Notes under the pieces: generated by a model | What the model was told of the DNA's origin: nothing | Database searches by the model: none | The model's input: only the letters and a program-made list of their open reading frames with translations | Position numbers and translations under genes: made by a program | Part shown: positions 1 through 5,897 of the stretch, one piece after another | How the letters are laid out: each line of letters starts with the position of its first letter | How positions within the stretch are numbered: position 1 is the first letter of the stretch | Assembly (NCBI GenBank): GCA_018383375.1 | Contig: JAHAWW010000007.1 | Span: 1 to 6,139 of the forward strand | DNA length: 6,139 bases | Direction of reading: 5' to 3' | Source of the DNA: Prevotellamassilia sp. | GTDB lineage: Bacteria > Bacteroidota > Bacteroidia > Bacteroidales > Bacteroidaceae

Positions 1-363
1 TGTATGAACCACATCATTCCCGTGGCCACCAAATATCAGAGTGAACTTGTGGACAACGTGCACAAGATACAGCTGGCTTTCACCGACCCAGAAAAGGTGA
101 AAGAACTCACGGCCTACAACATCGACCTTATTGAGAAAATCAACAAACATACCAGCTTCATTGCCGAAAACGTAGAAGCTATGGTTGAGAAGCGTAAGGT
201 GGTGAATAAGATTGAGGACGTGCGCGAACTGGCCATTGCCTATCACGACGACATCGCTCCTTATCTCGACGCCATCCGTTATCACATCGACAAGCTCGAA
301 CTCATTGTCGAGGACGATATGTGGACGCTGCCCAAATACCGCGAATTGCTTTTCATCCGCTAA
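1..363 (+). CDS. glnN: Glutamine synthetase type III, C-terminal fragment (5' end outside window)
   Basis: The frame is open from base 1 (a Cys codon precedes the first ATG at 4), so this is the 3' end of a longer gene and the ATG is an internal Met. The visible ~120 residues match the C-terminal helical tail of GSIII enzymes: a HIIPVATKYQSELVDNV segment near the start, then helices rich in charged residues, and the ending MWTLPKYRELLFIR. GSIII proteins are usually about 700-730 residues, so about five sixths, including the ATP/glutamate catalytic site, lies upstream. In the family the enzyme makes glutamine from glutamate, ammonia and ATP in the cytoplasm and is common in Bacteroidota. The symbol follows usual GSIII naming; the family call rests on the tail alone. 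A strong hairpin 25 bp after the stop suggests the transcript ends here and does not run into comEC. Confidence 0.85.
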   Translation, partial: CMNHIIPVATKYQSELVDNVHKIQLAFTDPEKVKELTAYNIDLIEKINKHTSFIAENVEAMVEKRKVVNKIEDVRELAIAYHDDIAPYLDAIRYHIDKLELIVEDDMWTLPKYRELLFIR

Positions 364-388
364 ACACACTCTCTACAATACGACGCTC

Positions 389-420
389 ACGGGGCGTGCA
401 GGTCTTCCTGCACGCCCCGT
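389..420 (+). terminator. Rho-independent terminator after glnN
   Basis: A perfect 14-bp GC-rich inverted repeat (389-402 with 407-420) closes on a 4-base TCTT loop, 25 bp after the glnN stop. The T-tract that follows is short and broken (AGTTTGTTG), so termination may be less than complete, but the stem is very stable. It separates glnN from comEC. Confidence 0.8.
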
Positions 421-492
421 AGTTTGTTGCGACAAGCGCAAAATGGCTGACAAAGCCTCATAAATGCCAACAAATCGCTAACTTCGGGCTTT

Positions 493-505
493 AGAATAGT
501 ATTCT
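493..505. repeat. 13-bp palindrome just ahead of the comEC start codon
   Basis: AGAATA-G-TATTCT is a perfect 6-bp inverted repeat around one central base, ending 7 bp before the comEC ATG. It could be a small operator or simply chance; as an RNA hairpin its loop would be too tight. No convincing TAnnTTTG promoter is seen in the 92 bp between the upstream terminator and this gene. Confidence 0.35.
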
Positions 506-512
506 CCCTTTG

Positions 513-2648
513 ATGTCATCGCTCCCGTCTCACTCCCCGCTCCCGGCACGGCCTCAACGCCCCACGCCGCCCTTGACCATCATCACGCTACCGCTGGTGG
601 TGGGCATTTTTGCGGCCAATGCGTTCACAAGGTTGTGGTTTTGTCCGCCTGTGGTTTATCTGAGTCTTGCCGCGGTATTTCTCGTGTGGGTGTTGTGGGC
701 CATCAAGTCTTCGCGCCATGACGCCATGTGGAGCCGATGTGGCGTGGGAATGGCCTCATTCTTTATCGGTGCTGCGCTTTTCCAGCACCACGTCGCCACC
801 ATTCCGCCCGACATTGATGCGCCTCATCCCGCCACCTATACCCTCCTCATCGACAAAACGCCCAAAGCGACTGAGCGCAGTTGGCTCGTCGATGGCCGTG
901 TGACTTCGGGGCAATATGCCGGTCGCCGTGTGAGGGTGAGATTGGCCAAAGGGCCGTTTGCCGGTGCGGCTCAACAGAAAGGTGTACCGGGCGAACCTCT
1001 TCGTCCGGGCGACCTGCTGGCTTTTCACGCTGCCATCGAACCGCCGCAGTCTTTGGGCAATCCCGGCGAGTTCAACTATGCCACGTTCTTACGCCAAAAC
1101 GATTTGCAGGGCAGCGCCTTTTGCCCTCGTCAACAATGGCGATTAGTCTCCGACAGTGTGAGTAGTATGTCTCTGCCTGTCAGAGCGTTGCGCTGGCGGT
1201 CTTATTTGGTGGAGCAATACGCCCAACACTTCTCCGACACCACGCTGGCTATTGTTTCGTCGCTCACCCTGGGCGACCGCACTCATCTAAGGCACGACCT
1301 TCGCGAGCACTTTGTCCAAGGCGGCGTGAGCCATATCCTCGCCTTGTCGGGACTGCATCTGGCCATTCTTTTCGCGCTGTTTCATTGGCTTTTGCTGCGT
1401 CATCTTTGGCGTCGTTGGGCACGTTGGTGTGGTGCAACCGTCTGTTTGTTGTTGGTGTGGACGTTTGTGTTTATTGCCGGCATGCCGGCGTCGCTTGTCC
1501 GTGCCGCCGTGATGCTGACATTGCTCCAGATTGGACTGCTTTGCCGGCGCAATAGCAACCCGTTGTCCAGTTTAATGGTGGCGGCCACGGTCATCCTCTT
1601 GGTCTGGCCTCAATCGCTCTTCGACATCGGTTTCCAACTGTCATTTTTATCGGTTTGGGGCATGCTTGTCATCTTGCCTCGCCTCAGGGTTCCTCAATTC
1701 GTGGCCGGTCATCGGCTTTTGGCTTGGGTCTACAATCTGTTTTGCGTCACCTGCGTCTGCACGCTCATCACGATGCCCCTCGGTATTTATCATTTCCACA
1801 ACATTCCGCTCTATGGTCTTGTGGCCAACTATGTGGCCATTCCTTTTGCCTGGCTCGTCATCTCTTTGAGTCTGATTTTCTTCATTTTGCCTTTTGCCCG
1901 TGCCGTGACGGTGTTTTTGCTGGATGGTTTGATTAGAGGCTTTGCAGATTTGCTGGCCGTCATAGCCGAGTGGCCGCTGGCCGACACCAAGTTTTATATA
2001 CCGGAGGTCTCTGTGTGGCTTATCTACGCGGCCATATTGGCGGCTTATGTGGCTTGGACCCGTCGGCGTTGGCGTCTGCGGTGTGGCACCGCGGCGGTTT
2101 GTGCCCTTGTGGTGGCGGTCGCCACCTGCGCCCATCAGGCCACGGGACAGACGGTGCGTCCCCAGTTGGTGTTTTATCATTTGCACCATTCCTCGCCTGT
2201 TCATTTCATCGCTTCGGCCCGTCAGTCGTATTTGTGGATGCCGCCATCGGCTTCGGCCGACAGTCTCTCGCTGCGCCGTGTGGCCGAAGATTTTTGGCAG
2301 GCTCAAGGTATGGACCAACCGCAACGTTTCACCGACCGCCTGTCGGCCTCGACCATTGAGGTGAAAGCCGGCACGGCGGTGTTTGCCGGCCGGCGGGTGG
2401 CCGTGGTGAGCGAGCAACTGCCTTTCGCCCACAATCTCAAGCCGCTCGCGGTGGACTATCTTTTGCTCGAGAAAGGATGCAGCGGTCGTCTCGAAAGGGT
2501 TTTGAGGCGCTATGCACCACGACAGATTGTGCTCTCGGCAGGGCTGTCGGACTATCACAGGGAGCGCTACAGCCGCGAGGCCCGACAGGCCGGTATCGCC
2601 GTCTACGACCTCAAGTCGCAAGGTGCTCTCGTGGTGCCGCTTGATTGA
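513..2648 (+). CDS. comEC: ComEC/Rec2-type DNA uptake channel with degenerate C-terminal MBL-like domain
   Basis: This 711-residue polytopic membrane protein is the inner-membrane channel family that passes single-stranded DNA into the cytoplasm during natural transformation. Two hydrophobic segments open it (about 20-85), then a soluble N-terminal domain with NPGEFNY (183-189). The Competence core follows, with LGDR (253-256), the hallmark ALSGLHLAIL (277-286), MPASLVRA (324-331) and many further membrane segments to about residue 545. The tail from about 550 aligns by eye with the metallo-beta-lactamase-like domain of longer ComEC proteins: a VFYHLHHSS strand, DYLLLEKGCSG (648-658) where those have a HHGS-like motif, and QIVLSAGLSDYH (671-682). 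No HxHxDH motif is present, so nuclease activity is unlikely. The ATG at 513 was chosen over an adjacent TTG at 510. The gene stands alone, converging on tRNA-His. Channel call firm; active transformation in this host is inference. Confidence 0.93.
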   Translation: MSSLPSHSPLPARPQRPTPPLTIITLPLVVGIFAANAFTRLWFCPPVVYLSLAAVFLVWVLWAIKSSRHDAMWSRCGVGMASFFIGAALFQHHVATIPPDIDAPHPATYTLLIDKTPKATERSWLVDGRVTSGQYAGRRVRVRLAKGPFAGAAQQKGVPGEPLRPGDLLAFHAAIEPPQSLGNPGEFNYATFLRQNDLQGSAFCPRQQWRLVSDSVSSMSLPVRALRWRSYLVEQYAQHFSDTTLAIVSSLTLGDRTHLRHDLREHFVQGGVSHILALSGLHLAILFALFHWLLLRHLWRRWARWCGATVCLLLVWTFVFIAGMPASLVRAAVMLTLLQIGLLCRRNSNPLSSLMVAATVILLVWPQSLFDIGFQLSFLSVWGMLVILPRLRVPQFVAGHRLLAWVYNLFCVTCVCTLITMPLGIYHFHNIPLYGLVANYVAIPFAWLVISLSLIFFILPFARAVTVFLLDGLIRGFADLLAVIAEWPLADTKFYIPEVSVWLIYAAILAAYVAWTRRRWRLRCGTAAVCALVVAVATCAHQATGQTVRPQLVFYHLHHSSPVHFIASARQSYLWMPPSASADSLSLRRVAEDFWQAQGMDQPQRFTDRLSASTIEVKAGTAVFAGRRVAVVSEQLPFAHNLKPLAVDYLLLEKGCSGRLERVLRRYAPRQIVLSAGLSDYHRERYSREARQAGIAVYDLKSQGALVVPLD

Positions 2649-2671
2649 AAAACTTGGGGATTTATACGCAA

Positions 2672-2711
2672 AAAACACGTGCAACGGCCAACTGACCATT
2701 GCACGTGTTTT
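2672..2711. terminator. Bidirectional terminator between comEC and tRNA-His
   Basis: A perfect 13-bp inverted repeat (2672-2684 with 2699-2711, core CACGTG) closes on a 14-base loop. On the plus strand it ends in TTTTGCATTTTTG, 51 bp after the comEC stop region. On the minus strand it is followed by a six-T run, 12 bp after the mature tRNA-His end. Both convergent transcripts can therefore use the same hairpin. Confidence 0.85.
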
Positions 2712-2722
2712 GCATTTTTGAG

Positions 2723-2797
2723 GGTGCTTAGTGGGATTCGAACCCACGACATTCAGAACCACAATCTGACGCTCTAACCAACTGAACTATAAGCACC
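2723..2797 (-). tRNA. tRNA-His (anticodon GTG)
   Basis: The minus strand folds into a full cloverleaf. Acceptor stem is GTGCTTA/TAAGCAC, D arm GTTC/GAGC with a GG-containing loop, anticodon stem TCAGA/TCTGA around loop TTGTGGT (anticodon GTG, reads CAC and CAT), and T arm GTGGG/CCCAC with TTCGAAT. The encoded extra G at position -1 (base 2797) facing C73 (base 2723) is the identity mark of histidine tRNA. CCA is not encoded and must be added after transcription. It is transcribed alone from its own promoter and ends at the shared hairpin next to comEC. Confidence 0.97.
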
Positions 2798-2824
2798 ATT
2801 TGACTTTTCCTTCGAAAAGCGATG

Positions 2825-2855
2825 CAAAGATAGACTTTTCTTTCATTCCTACAAA
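2825..2855 (-). promoter_or_regulatory. Bacteroidota housekeeping promoter for tRNA-His
   Basis: On the minus strand the -33 box TTTG (2855-2852) is separated by exactly 19 bp from the -7 box TATCTTTG (2832-2825), a full match to the Bacteroidota primary-sigma consensus TTTG/TAnnTTTG. The predicted start, near 2818-2820, lies about 22 bp before the mature tRNA 5' end, leaving a short leader for RNase P. Confidence 0.85.
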
Positions 2856-3014
2856 GTGTTTGTGCGTTTTTTTGCTTCCGCCTCACTCACTTTGCCTTTT
2901 TTATGCGCCACACACCACTGCAAGGCACACGAGGATGCGACCAGACAATGACCACATCCCCGTCACACACATTTGGGTTTAATCAACGATATACGAAAGC
3001 GTTTATGGGACTCC
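2833..3014. other. Gap between tRNA-His and the sigma operon, no gene seen
   Basis: Apart from the -33 half of the tRNA promoter, this stretch holds no supported gene. It is the 3' flank of the minus-strand DUF4252 gene. No hairpin with a T-tract is evident; the best candidate (2933-2959) has only a 5-bp stem. The operon may therefore end by Rho-dependent termination or run on towards the tRNA promoter. Confidence 0.5.
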
Positions 3015-3476
3015 TCACTTACCGGGCGCGACGAGTGTGCCGATAAGTTGGACAATTTTGCCTTCGTCGGCTTCGAGATGGAATACGATCATTTCGTCAA
3101 ACTCTGTGGCTGAACCGGCCTTGGGGTGCGTAATGATATAGGTCTGCTCGTCGTCAATCATACGGTCCAGCAGCACTTGATAGCCTCTTTTTTTGCGCAA
3201 GGCATCCAAGGTCTTCCTGAACTCACGAAGTGACGATTTATTCTCAGTGGAAAGCACAAGCACAGTCGATAAAGTATCGATATTCATCGTGGCCATGGGG
3301 TCGACATTGGCTTCTTGCGCCATGGCTCCTTTCATGGCTTTGGTCATGTTAGAGGGGACGTAAACACTCTCCACGCCTTTGAGTTTACGCAGTTTGCTGA
3401 AGTCGTAATAATCGCCTTCGGCCCAGGCGAGAATGGGCAACAGGCTCAGAATGAGAATAGAAACAATCTTTTTCAT
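3015..3476 (-). CDS. DUF4252 secreted/periplasmic protein
   Basis: This is a 153-residue protein of the DUF4252 family, found mainly in Bacteroidota and of unknown biochemical role. Residues 1-19 form a clear signal peptide (MKKI, then a leucine/isoleucine-rich core, AWA cleavage site before EGDYY). No lipobox cysteine is present, so a soluble periplasmic protein is expected where many relatives are lipoproteins. The family pattern is visible: KLKGVESVYVPSNM (about 30-43) and then alternating strands and helices with DTLSTVLVLST, GYQVLLDRM and a terminal IVQLIGTL. The start at 3476 was chosen because the signal peptide begins there; the frame continues upstream but overlaps the preceding gene. 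It begins 23 bp after the anti-sigma stop and is the last gene of that operon. Role as sensor partner or output of the sigma system is inference. Confidence 0.85.
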   Translation of the reverse strand: MKKIVSILILSLLPILAWAEGDYYDFSKLRKLKGVESVYVPSNMTKAMKGAMAQEANVDPMATMNIDTLSTVLVLSTENKSSLREFRKTLDALRKKRGYQVLLDRMIDDEQTYIITHPKAGSATEFDEMIVFHLEADEGKIVQLIGTLVAPGK

Positions 3477-3499
3477 GTTGAATAATATTTTTAGAGGGG

Positions 3500-4168
3500 T
3501 TAAATGCTGCGAAGTATTTCTTCCACGTCGGCAAGGCTCTGGTCGATTTGATTTTGGGTTTCTCTCAGAAGGGCTACCACCTTCTGCCATTCGGCCTCAG
3601 CCTCTTCGACCGTGGCCACGCCACTGCCATAAACGGCGTCGGGATCGTCCATCTCGTCGTCGGCTGGCCGTGGTGCTTTGGCGGTGAGAGAAGGCTGCTT
3701 GGCCGAAGGCTCGGCTTTATGAGTAGCCTCATCGGCCTCGTTTTCGTCACGCTGTGCCACCGACATAATTGTAGGCGCCTCAGTCTGCGCCGGCTCAGCC
3801 GCGGCAATGGCTTGACCAGTCGGTTTTTCGGCCACATCCGGCTGCACCAAGAGCCAGCACAGGCCGCACATACAGGCGGCAACCAGTACGGTGGTGGTCA
3901 CATAAAGCCATCGGCGGCGCGGTTGGGCCGCAACCGCGGGCTCTGACGTCTGACGTATGGCAGCCTCCATGCGTTGGCTGAATCCCTGAGGCAATGCAGG
4001 GGCCTGACGGAGCACTTCAAACACCTTGCGCTCGGCCTGCCAACCTTCGGGACAAGCATCTGAGCACACGAAATCCGTCAAGTGCCGCATCTCTTCAGGT
4101 GTGATGAGGCCGGTATAATATCGCTCGAGCAAACGAGTGGCTTCTGGTATGGAGAGAGCTTGGTTCAT
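3500..4168 (-). CDS. Probable membrane-anchored anti-sigma factor
   Basis: A 222-residue protein with one transmembrane segment (about 87-108, after basic PRRR, fixing the N-terminus inside). The cytoplasmic part holds LLERYYTGLITPEEMRHLTDFV (13-34), resembling the start of Bacteroidota anti-sigma and FecR-type proteins, and could clamp the sigma factor. The periplasmic part is a long low-complexity linker rich in Ala, Pro, Glu and Lys (about 110-185), ending in an acidic helix, EEAEAEWQKVVALLRETQNQIDQ onward (188-222), that may form a coiled coil. I see no zinc-binding HxxxCxxC anti-sigma motif and no FecR domain, so the call rests mainly on topology and position: its ATG overlaps the sigma stop (ATGA, 4165-4168), a mark of translational coupling and fixed stoichiometry. 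The downstream DUF4252 protein could bind the periplasmic part. Confidence 0.7.
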   Translation of the reverse strand: MNQALSIPEATRLLERYYTGLITPEEMRHLTDFVCSDACPEGWQAERKVFEVLRQAPALPQGFSQRMEAAIRQTSEPAVAAQPRRRWLYVTTTVLVAACMCGLCWLLVQPDVAEKPTGQAIAAAEPAQTEAPTIMSVAQRDENEADEATHKAEPSAKQPSLTAKAPRPADDEMDDPDAVYGSGVATVEEAEAEWQKVVALLRETQNQIDQSLADVEEILRSI

Positions 4169-4674
4169 AGGGCGATTTGCTGTTTTAACGTCTGGCGCGC
4201 ACGGCTGAGCAACAACCTGACGTAGGCTTCTGTTTCATTCATGTGGCGGGCAACCTGTGCGACGTCAAGTCCTTCAAAATGGAAAAGGCTGAACGCGCGA
4301 GCCTGTTTGGCCGGCAAATGTTCCACGGCTGCATAGAGTCTGTCGAGGGCCTCACGTCCGGTGAGCAGCTCCTCTGGATTGACATCGTCTGTTGGTTCGA
4401 CAAAGGCCGCCGACCGATGGGTGTCGTCGTCGAGCGAGAGCGGGGCTGCGCGGCGAAGCCTGTTGAGGCATTGGTGCCTGACGGCCTGCGCGAAATAAGC
4501 CATCGCGGCCTCGGCATTGAGCGTTTCAAACCTTTCCCGTCGCTGCCAAATGCCCACAAACGCGTCTTGCGTCACATCCTCAGCGGCAGCCGTATCGTGC
4601 AACATACCGAGGGCAATGGCATAGAGCCTTGGCGCGGCACTGAGATAAGATTGTTGCAATTCGTCGGCATTCAT
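4165..4674 (-). CDS. ECF-type RNA polymerase sigma-70 factor
   Basis: A 169-residue two-domain sigma factor of the extracytoplasmic-function class, which directs RNA polymerase to a small regulon. Region 2 spans about 10-75, with AEDVTQDAFVGIWQRR (31-46), the -10 recognition and core-binding helix, and RHQCLNRLRR (66-75). Region 4 spans about 107-163, with LPAKQARAFSLFHFEGLDVAQVA then a helix-turn-helix ending YVRLLLSRAR that would read the -35 element. Regions 1.1 and 3 are absent, as usual for ECF. The Met at 4674 is preferred; the 27 extra residues of a further upstream start look noncoding. It is the first gene of the sigma / anti-sigma / DUF4252 operon. No TAnnTTTG box lies upstream, but a GAACTT hexamer sits at 4737-4742, similar to ECF -35 elements, so autoregulation is possible. 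Confidence 0.93.
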   Translation of the reverse strand: MNADELQQSYLSAAPRLYAIALGMLHDTAAAEDVTQDAFVGIWQRRERFETLNAEAAMAYFAQAVRHQCLNRLRRAAPLSLDDDTHRSAAFVEPTDDVNPEELLTGREALDRLYAAVEHLPAKQARAFSLFHFEGLDVAQVARHMNETEAYVRLLLSRARQTLKQQIAL

Positions 4675-4937
4675 AGATTGAAGAGAATGGGTGTGGATGC
4701 AGCCGTTGTGGCGATGCTCTAATCTTATAACACACAAAGTTCGGTTTTGCAACAATGCTATGGCGATTTTTATGGAAATTCGTTCTAGAGACTTTGTCGC
4801 AAGCTGCCGGACTAAAAGGCAACGAATGGTCGAACCACGGGCACAAAGCCCTCGAGCGCTCTGCCCTTGAGTGAAAGTTTAACGGCTTTTCGGGCGATTG
4901 CACGCCTGCTCAATGGTGGATTATTACAATGACAGAA

Positions 4938-4973
4938 TATGAATGGGTTGCCTTTCGTTCTTGGCCATTCATA
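4938..4973. repeat. 9-bp inverted repeat, 18-base loop
   Basis: TATGAATGG (4938-4946) is perfectly complementary in inverted order to CCATTCATA (4965-4973). It is A+T-rich and no T-tract follows, so it is not a typical terminator. It is the first of three inverted repeats in this gap. Confidence 0.5.
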
Positions 4974-5037
4974 CAATCACTTCTTCATTACCAGGTTGCT
5001 CTACCTTACCCATAAAGCGCACGGCTTTGTTCAGAAA

Positions 5038-5091
5038 CGGAGGTTGTGTGTGACAAAAAAGGCGTGTAATAGTGACATAAGGCAACCTCCG
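5038..5091. repeat. 9-bp inverted repeat, 36-base loop
   Basis: CGGAGGTTG (5038-5046) pairs perfectly with CAACCTCCG (5083-5091), extendable by one G-U wobble. The enclosed loop contains a six-A run. It might be the closing stem of a larger RNA structure; it lacks a flanking T-tract. Confidence 0.5.
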
Positions 5092-5166
5092 CCGACTCAA
5101 GACCACTTCAATAGGCCGAAAACATACGGATAAGGCGTTTGGCACTGCCGCTCAGTAACGCAAAAA

Positions 5167-5208
5167 TTACGGGCATAAGGACAGTTTTTCCTTTCCTTAT
5201 GCCCGTAA
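5167..5208 (-). terminator. Perfect 15-bp hairpin, likely second terminator on minus strand
   Basis: TTACGGGCATAAGGA (5167-5181) pairs perfectly with 5194-5208 around a 12-base loop. Read on the minus strand the stem is followed directly by TTTTTG, the layout of an intrinsic terminator. On the plus strand no T-run follows. It lies about 15 bp beyond the XRE terminator, so it may be a back-up, or the end of a separate small transcript. Confidence 0.6.
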
Positions 5209-5222
5209 CTGGCTAAAAGGCA

Positions 5223-5246
5223 GAAAAAAAGGGGCTTAAAGCCCCT
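5223..5246 (-). terminator. Rho-independent terminator of the XRE regulator gene
   Basis: AGGGGCT (5230-5236) and AGCCCCT (5240-5246) form a 7-bp GC-rich stem with a 3-base loop. On the minus strand the stem runs into seven Ts, a textbook intrinsic terminator. It lies 123 bp after the regulator's stop codon. Confidence 0.88.
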
Positions 5247-5264
5247 CTTTATTCTTCTTTACCT

Positions 5265-5295
5265 CAAAGATAAGGCTGAAAAGCGCCAAAACAAA
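5265..5295 (-). promoter_or_regulatory. Bacteroidota housekeeping promoter match between XRE gene and its terminator
   Basis: On the minus strand TTTG (5295-5292), a 19-bp spacer and TATCTTTG (5272-5265) match the consensus fully, with the same -7 box and spacer as the tRNA-His promoter. A transcript starting near 5258 would meet the terminator hairpin after about a dozen bases and end after about 35 nt, so its function is unclear unless polymerase reads through. Confidence 0.55.
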
Positions 5296-5369
5296 AGACA
5301 AAAACAGACTCAGAAGGGCTTATGGCAACCCGACAAGGCCGCATGCAAGCCCCAAGAGAGCAGTTGAGA

Positions 5370-5897
5370 CTACGCGCGCGTGGACGGCACGAAAGATTCG
5401 TATGTGCCGTCGTCGAAAAAAACGCGGATTTCTTTAATTTTTCTTTTCGGTATGTCAACAATGTTTCGCATTTCCTCTTTTGAATTCATATAGGTTGACG
5501 AACGTTCCGAGGCATAGGATGGGCGAGAGCGGAAATTGGACGATTTTTCTGGTATAACGGCAACGCTCTCTGCTCCGAACAAGGACGACCCGTCAATGGC
5601 TGCACCGTTTCCGGCCGAAGCAGCCTCCGGGGCTTTTGTCGGGACGGCACCTTCAACCGATGCCTCACCGTCCTGAGAGGGCGTCTGAGCCACATACATA
5701 TCGCCCTCGCCAAACATCAGCCATTCGATGCGAATCTGCGGAAATACGCGGTGAATAGCCATTACGTGGTTGTTGGTAGGGTTGGTGCGGCCGTTGAAAA
5801 TGCTGGAAATAGATGCGGTTGAAATGCCAAGACGCTGGGCAAACTCTTGCTGTGAGAGGCCCATGGCATTCATAATTTGACGGATGCGTTCTTTCAT
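5370..5897 (-). CDS. XRE-family helix-turn-helix transcriptional regulator
   Basis: A 175-residue DNA-binding protein. The N-terminal XRE/Cro-type domain (about 1-65) contains IRQIMNAMGLSQQEFAQRLG (5-24) and the recognition helix STASISSIFNGRTNP (26-40), followed by WLMFGEGDMY (59-68), a signature of phage-repressor-like regulators common in Bacteroidota. A flexible linker rich in Ala, Ser, Glu and Gly (about 70-140) leads to a short conserved-looking tail, KRKIKEIRVFFDDGTYESFVP (151-171), probably a beta-hairpin. No S24 peptidase Ser/Lys dyad is seen, so RecA-type self-cleavage is not expected. The Met at 5897 is chosen because the HTH begins there; the 25 upstream residues in frame look noncoding. 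No clear TAnnTTTG promoter is seen upstream. The gene is single, with its own terminator. Targets are unknown; no phage genes are nearby. Confidence 0.9.
   Translation of the reverse strand: MKERIRQIMNAMGLSQQEFAQRLGISTASISSIFNGRTNPTNNHVMAIHRVFPQIRIEWLMFGEGDMYVAQTPSQDGEASVEGAVPTKAPEAASAGNGAAIDGSSLFGAESVAVIPEKSSNFRSRPSYASERSSTYMNSKEEMRNIVDIPKRKIKEIRVFFDDGTYESFVPSTRA

Larger units (their letters stand above)
4675..5222. other. Long gap with inverted repeats, no credible gene
   Basis: About 550 bp lie between the sigma operon start and the XRE terminator. Open frames here are short (64 codons plus, 107 codons minus and mostly overlapping the sigma gene), with no recognisable domain or signal. 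The left part must carry the sigma-operon promoter. The right part (from 4938) carries three perfect inverted repeats listed separately. No tRNA, RNase P, tmRNA or SRP signature was recognised. Confidence 0.6.

Noticed and set aside
2672..2711. CACGTG palindrome read as a regulator operator
   Set aside because: It forms part of a 13-bp hairpin with T-tracts on both sides between convergent genes, which a bidirectional terminator explains fully.
1647..2762. Long minus-strand open frame (371 codons) opposite comEC
   Set aside because: It is antisense to a firmly identified comEC, starts inside tRNA-His, and its translation is rich in Arg/His/Gln with no domain or membrane pattern; it is a shadow of comEC codon use.
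2933..2959. Possible terminator hairpin after DUF4252
   Set aside because: Only a 5-bp stem with a 17-base loop and no T-tract on either strand.
3548..3946. Plus-strand open frame of 132 codons opposite the anti-sigma gene
   Set aside because: Antisense shadow of the probable anti-sigma gene; composition is unlike a protein and no start context is seen.
4243..4722. Plus-strand open frame of 159 codons opposite the sigma gene
   Set aside because: It mirrors the conserved ECF sigma gene almost end to end, with no recognisable domain of its own.
4580..4903. Minus-strand 107-codon frame overlapping the sigma start
   Set aside because: Its second half overlaps sigma region 2 in another frame and the unique part has no coding character.
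4815..4955. Distant inverted repeat AAAGGCAAC / GTTGCCTTT
   Set aside because: Nine bases separated by over 120 bp is plausible by chance; no flanking duplication or supporting structure.
4939..5133. Plus-strand 64-codon frame in the gap
   Set aside because: No homology recognised, no ribosome site, and it lies across the inverted repeats.
5264..5461. Minus-strand 65-codon frame crossing the end of the XRE gene
   Set aside because: Out of frame with the regulator, and its end overlaps the promoter-like boxes; no coding character.
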